Below are positions 31,346 to 34,237 of a DNA stretch of 34,237 nt, piece by piece; the first letter of the stretch is position 1, and every line of letters starts with the position of its first letter. The translations under genes were made by a program, and so were the position numbers. Source of the stretch: DAOTVS01 sp034436375 (GTDB taxonomy: Bacteria; Chloroflexota; Anaerolineae; SpSt-313); NCBI GenBank assembly GCA_034436375.1, contig DAOTVS010000081.1, positions 1 through 34,237 of the forward strand, given 5' to 3'. The notes below the pieces were generated by a model. It had not been told where the DNA came from and did no database searches. It was given only the letters and a program-made list of their open reading frames with translations.

Positions 31346-34237
31346 CTACCGCACCGTCAACGCTCCGCCCAGGCTCTCGCCCTTGAGCTCAGGCTGATAG
31401 TAGGCATAGGCATCGGAGGTCACGGCCTGCGCGCGCACGGGGTAGAGCGCCCGCGCCTGGAAGCTAAAGGCGATCTGCTCGTTGGGCGCCAGGTCCTCGA
31501 TGTAGAACACTACCTTGCGCCCGGCGATCTCATAGCGCTTGATCTTGGCATTCTTCTGCACCGCCTGCTGCACCGTGCTCTCCTCGGCGCTGAACCCGGT
31601 GGGCACCGCCACATCCACCACCACCATGCCGGCCTGCATCGGCTTGGGCGGGGTAAAGCGCACGCTGGCCGTGATAGCGATCAGGTCGTTGACGGCCACC
31701 TGCTGCGTGCCGTACTGCACATCGAGCTGGAAGGCGGAATTCTGCTTCGCCTTGGGCTCGGGCACGTTGTAGCGGCGCACGGCCTGCAACACCACCTGCC
31801 CCTTGCCCTGCACGCTCACGCTGACCTGCCCGCCCACGGGCGCATCCACGGTCTGCAGCACATCCACGTTCTCGGGCGAGACGCGCAGCTCTTTCTGCCA
31901 GCTCCCGGAGCGCAAGGTGACGGTGGCATCCACATCAGCCTTGTTACCGGCGGCAAAGCGGGTCAGCGCCTGCAGCCCCACCACCGTATCCTGCGTGGAG
32001 CCATAGCCGCCATAGGCGTTCCGCTGCGACACGAGCCAGCGGGCCGCGCGCGAGGCGTTCATGCGGTCGCCGTGCTCGGTCAGCGCCAGCAGGGCATAGC
32101 CGGTCGTCTCGATGGTCGCGCTGCGGTTGGAGGGCGGGAGCACCGGCGCTGCTTCACCGCCATTCGCCTGCGGCAGGGGCTCGGGCCGGATCTCATCGCC
32201 CCAGTAGAGGCCGCCATCGGCCTCGTGTGCCGCCTTGAGCAGGCGGTCGTAAGCCTGGGCCGCGGCCGGGCTCTTGGCCAGCTCCAGGGCATAGGCCGAG
32301 AGGGCCAGGGTATAGACATCGTCGCCGGGCTTGAGCGCGCCCTCGACGTAGTGGATGGCGCGGCCCGCGGCCTCCGTCTCGCCAGCTTCGCGCAATGCGA
32401 TGGCCACATAGGCCGTGAGGGCCGTCTTGCCCTTGAGCCCGCCCAGCATGTCCTCATGATGGATGAACCCGACGGGGTCAAAAGAGCCGTCCGCATTCTG
32501 ATGCTGGATGATCCAGGCCTTGGCGCCGTCGAGCACGGCCGGGTCGATGTACATCAGGCTCTTCGCCTGGGCAAAGGTCTTGAGCACAAAGGCCGTCAGC
32601 CACAGGCTGCCCTGCTCATCCTGATCGCCAAAGGCGGAGAAGGAGGCATCGGCGCGGCGGTAGATCAGCTCGCGCTGATAGCCCGTGGTCATCAGGCTCT
32701 CGGCCTTGGCCATGACCTCCGGCTTCATCTGGTTCGTCTCGCGCAGGTACTGGGTCACAAAGACGTTGGGGGCAAAGAGGATCATGTTCTGCTCACCGCA
32801 GCCAAAGGGCATCCGCAGCAGCCCCTCCAGCCCGTCCATGGCCTGGGTCAGATAGCTGCCGGTGACGCCGATATAAGCGCGCGGCGAGCCCTCGATGACC
32901 CCCTGCGGGATGGTGAGATCGATCGTCTGGCTCTTGCCGGCGGCGACCACCAGGTTATCCACTGCCTCGCGCGCCACACCCTCGGGCTCCACGATCAGGT
33001 CCTTGACAATGGCGTCGGCATCCGAGTGGGAACGGGCCGTCACTTTGACCTGGTGCGTGCCCAGCCCCTGCGGGCGGATGGTGAACTGAGCGCCGGCCAC
33101 ATCGTTGGCGCCGACGGTTACCGTCTGCGTGGCCGGGCCGGTGAGGTCGAACCAGTCCGCGCCCGCCAGCTCAACGGTAAAGTCCTGCGGGCTGTCGGTA
33201 TAGTTATAGAGCGCCACCTGCACCGGGAACTGCTCGCCGCGGATAGCCGAGTAGGGCAGGTCCACCTGCACGAAGAAAGGCTGCAGCACGCGCAGCTGCG
33301 ATTCGGAGATCCCCAGCCCCTTGTCCTTGGAGAGCGCCACGGCGCGCAGCATCCAGGTGGTGATGCTATCGGGCGCGGTGGCCGGAAGCGTGGCCTTGCC
33401 CGACGGGTCCGTATCCACGGTGGACCACAGCCAGGTCTCGGGGAAGAACTGGCGCACGCGCTGCACCTCAGCCAGGCTGCCGCCCTCGTCATTGGCATGC
33501 GCGGGTGCCGCGGCCTGGGGCGCCGCCATCTCGACCTCGGGCGCGGCCCCTGCTACTGCCACGTCGCCGCGCAGCACCTCGAACTTGGGCTGCGGCAGCT
33601 GGTATTCCTGGCCCTGGGGCACTTGCTGGTTCGAGAGCACCACCACCCCGGCCTCGGCAAAGACCTGGCTGGCGCCGTAGGTGGTGATCTTGGTCAGGGG
33701 CTCTGCCTGGTGCAGCTCGGCCTGCGGCTGCATGTAGAGCTGCTCCAGCTGATCGAACACCTGCTGCAGGTTCAGCCGGTTCTCGGCCAGGATAAAGACC
33801 GAGCGGTCCACCGCCGCCAGGCCCACGCGGGCGGGGCCATCGGTCTGCACGCTCACCGTGACGGGCGCGCCCGGGCGCACCTCCGGCTGATCAAAGCCGG
33901 CCTGCACGGCCAACGGATAGTCGCCGGTCACGTCGAACGGCAAAAAGTCGGCGGCGACCTCGTTGTTGGGCAGGATCTGGTAGACGAGCAGCCGCGCGCT
34001 GGGCGCCATGGCCGGCGTGAGGGTCAGGGTGATATCAGGCGAGTCGGAGACGCCGGAAAAGACGACCCTGCCCCGCGCCAATACCTCATAGTAGAAATGG
34101 CGCGCCTCTTGCGTGGCATTGACGTGGAAGCGGGCCGTGCCCCCCACTTTCAGGTCGCCCTGGCTCGTCTGCTCCAGGTTGATAAAGGAACCGGTGGGGG
34201 AATAGCCGGCGGTCATGACCAGCGAAGTATAGGCCTC
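31346..34237 (-). CDS. Animal-type alpha-2-macroglobulin / thioester protein (5' end outside window)
   Basis: The frame is open to the window edge; at least 963 residues are present and the N-terminus is missing. Numbering from the Met at 34216: macroglobulin beta domains to ~140, and a Pro/Ala/Gln-rich stretch (~160-250) in the bait-region position. Then come VRQFFPETWLWSTV (254-267), as in vertebrate A2M, and the thioester motif PFGCGEQNM with Cys473 and Gln476. A helical thioester domain follows. His586 in FIHHEDMLGG matches the catalytic His of complement C3 in context and spacing. The receptor-binding-like domain is complete at the C-terminus (DAYAYYQPE). The family traps proteases or tags surfaces covalently; it is expected outside the cytoplasm, but its signal peptide is not visible. 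Confidence 0.93.
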   Translation of the reverse strand, partial: EAYTSLVMTAGYSPTGSFINLEQTSQGDLKVGGTARFHVNATQEARHFYYEVLARGRVVFSGVSDSPDITLTLTPAMAPSARLLVYQILPNNEVAADFLPFDVTGDYPLAVQAGFDQPEVRPGAPVTVSVQTDGPARVGLAAVDRSVFILAENRLNLQQVFDQLEQLYMQPQAELHQAEPLTKITTYGASQVFAEAGVVVLSNQQVPQGQEYQLPQPKFEVLRGDVAVAGAAPEVEMAAPQAAAPAHANDEGGSLAEVQRVRQFFPETWLWSTVDTDPSGKATLPATAPDSITTWMLRAVALSKDKGLGISESQLRVLQPFFVQVDLPYSAIRGEQFPVQVALYNYTDSPQDFTVELAGADWFDLTGPATQTVTVGANDVAGAQFTIRPQGLGTHQVKVTARSHSDADAIVKDLIVEPEGVAREAVDNLVVAAGKSQTIDLTIPQGVIEGSPRAYIGVTGSYLTQAMDGLEGLLRMPFGCGEQNMILFAPNVFVTQYLRETNQMKPEVMAKAESLMTTGYQRELIYRRADASFSAFGDQDEQGSLWLTAFVLKTFAQAKSLMYIDPAVLDGAKAWIIQHQNADGSFDPVGFIHHEDMLGGLKGKTALTAYVAIALREAGETEAAGRAIHYVEGALKPGDDVYTLALSAYALELAKSPAAAQAYDRLLKAAHEADGGLYWGDEIRPEPLPQANGGEAAPVLPPSNRSATIETTGYALLALTEHGDRMNASRAARWLVSQRNAYGGYGSTQDTVVGLQALTRFAAGNKADVDATVTLRSGSWQKELRVSPENVDVLQTVDAPVGGQVSVSVQGKGQVVLQAVRRYNVPEPKAKQNSAFQLDVQYGTQQVAVNDLIAITASVRFTPPKPMQAGMVVVDVAVPTGFSAEESTVQQAVQKNAKIKRYEIAGRKVVFYIEDLAPNEQIAFSFQARALYPVRAQAVTSDAYAYYQPELKGESLGGALTVR

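Overview
The window is GC-rich bacterial DNA, roughly 65% G+C by eye, with sigma-70-type promoters and Shine-Dalgarno sites. Several traits fit a Chloroflexota-like organism: a sugar nucleotidyltransferase fused to a phosphomannomutase-like region, a threonine-phosphate decarboxylase fused to cobyric acid synthase, many palindromic repeats between genes, and an animal-type alpha-2-macroglobulin. That placement is an inference; no rRNA or other phylogenetic marker is present. Only the first two genes lie on the plus strand. Everything from 2.7 kb to the right edge is on the minus strand.

Layout from left to right. (1) 0-2.5 kb: an MFS exporter with its own promoter, then a glycosylasparaginase-type Ntn hydrolase with its own promoter. 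(2) 2.7-5.3 kb: an intact ABC-F ATPase and, directly downstream of it, a wrecked tandem paralogue. The intact gene has a strong promoter, a 15-codon leader peptide and an intrinsic terminator ahead of it, which is the architecture of ribosome-mediated attenuation of antibiotic-resistance ABC-F genes. (3) 5.5-14.9 kb: a B12 uptake and late-assembly operon, read btuF, btuC, btuD, cbiB, cobD-cobQ fusion, pduX-like, cobT. It is headed by a promoter, a cobalamin riboswitch and an intrinsic terminator. PduX and the CobD domain would make aminopropanol phosphate from threonine, CobQ would amidate the ring, CbiB would attach the linker and CobT would activate the lower base. cobA, cobU and cobS are not in the window.

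(4) 14.9-27.0 kb: a catabolic-looking block on one strand. In transcription order it is two tandem MFS paralogues, sulfatase, nucleoside hydrolase, M55 D-aminopeptidase, a membrane protein, SDR oxidoreductase, carbon-nitrogen hydrolase, cupin, HAD hydrolase and a GH140-like glycosidase. I could not deduce a common substrate. (5) 27.5-30.8 kb: a nucleotidyltransferase/phosphomannomutase-like protein translationally coupled to an Lgt-like membrane protein that lacks the expected catalytic residues. (6) 31.3 kb to the edge: an animal-type alpha-2-macroglobulin with an intact thioester motif and a histidine placed like the catalytic histidine of complement C3. Its 5' end is outside the window.

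The non-coding DNA is unusually rich in palindromic elements. There are three copies of a ~136-bp inverted-repeat element, three inverted pairs of GTAG-headed REP-like palindromes (one inside the cobQ frame), an 87-bp insertion with a short target duplication in the ABC-F pseudogene, a 32-bp hairpin inside cbiB, and a perfect 35-bp inverted repeat at 16.6 kb. No tRNA, rRNA, CRISPR array or transposase gene was seen.
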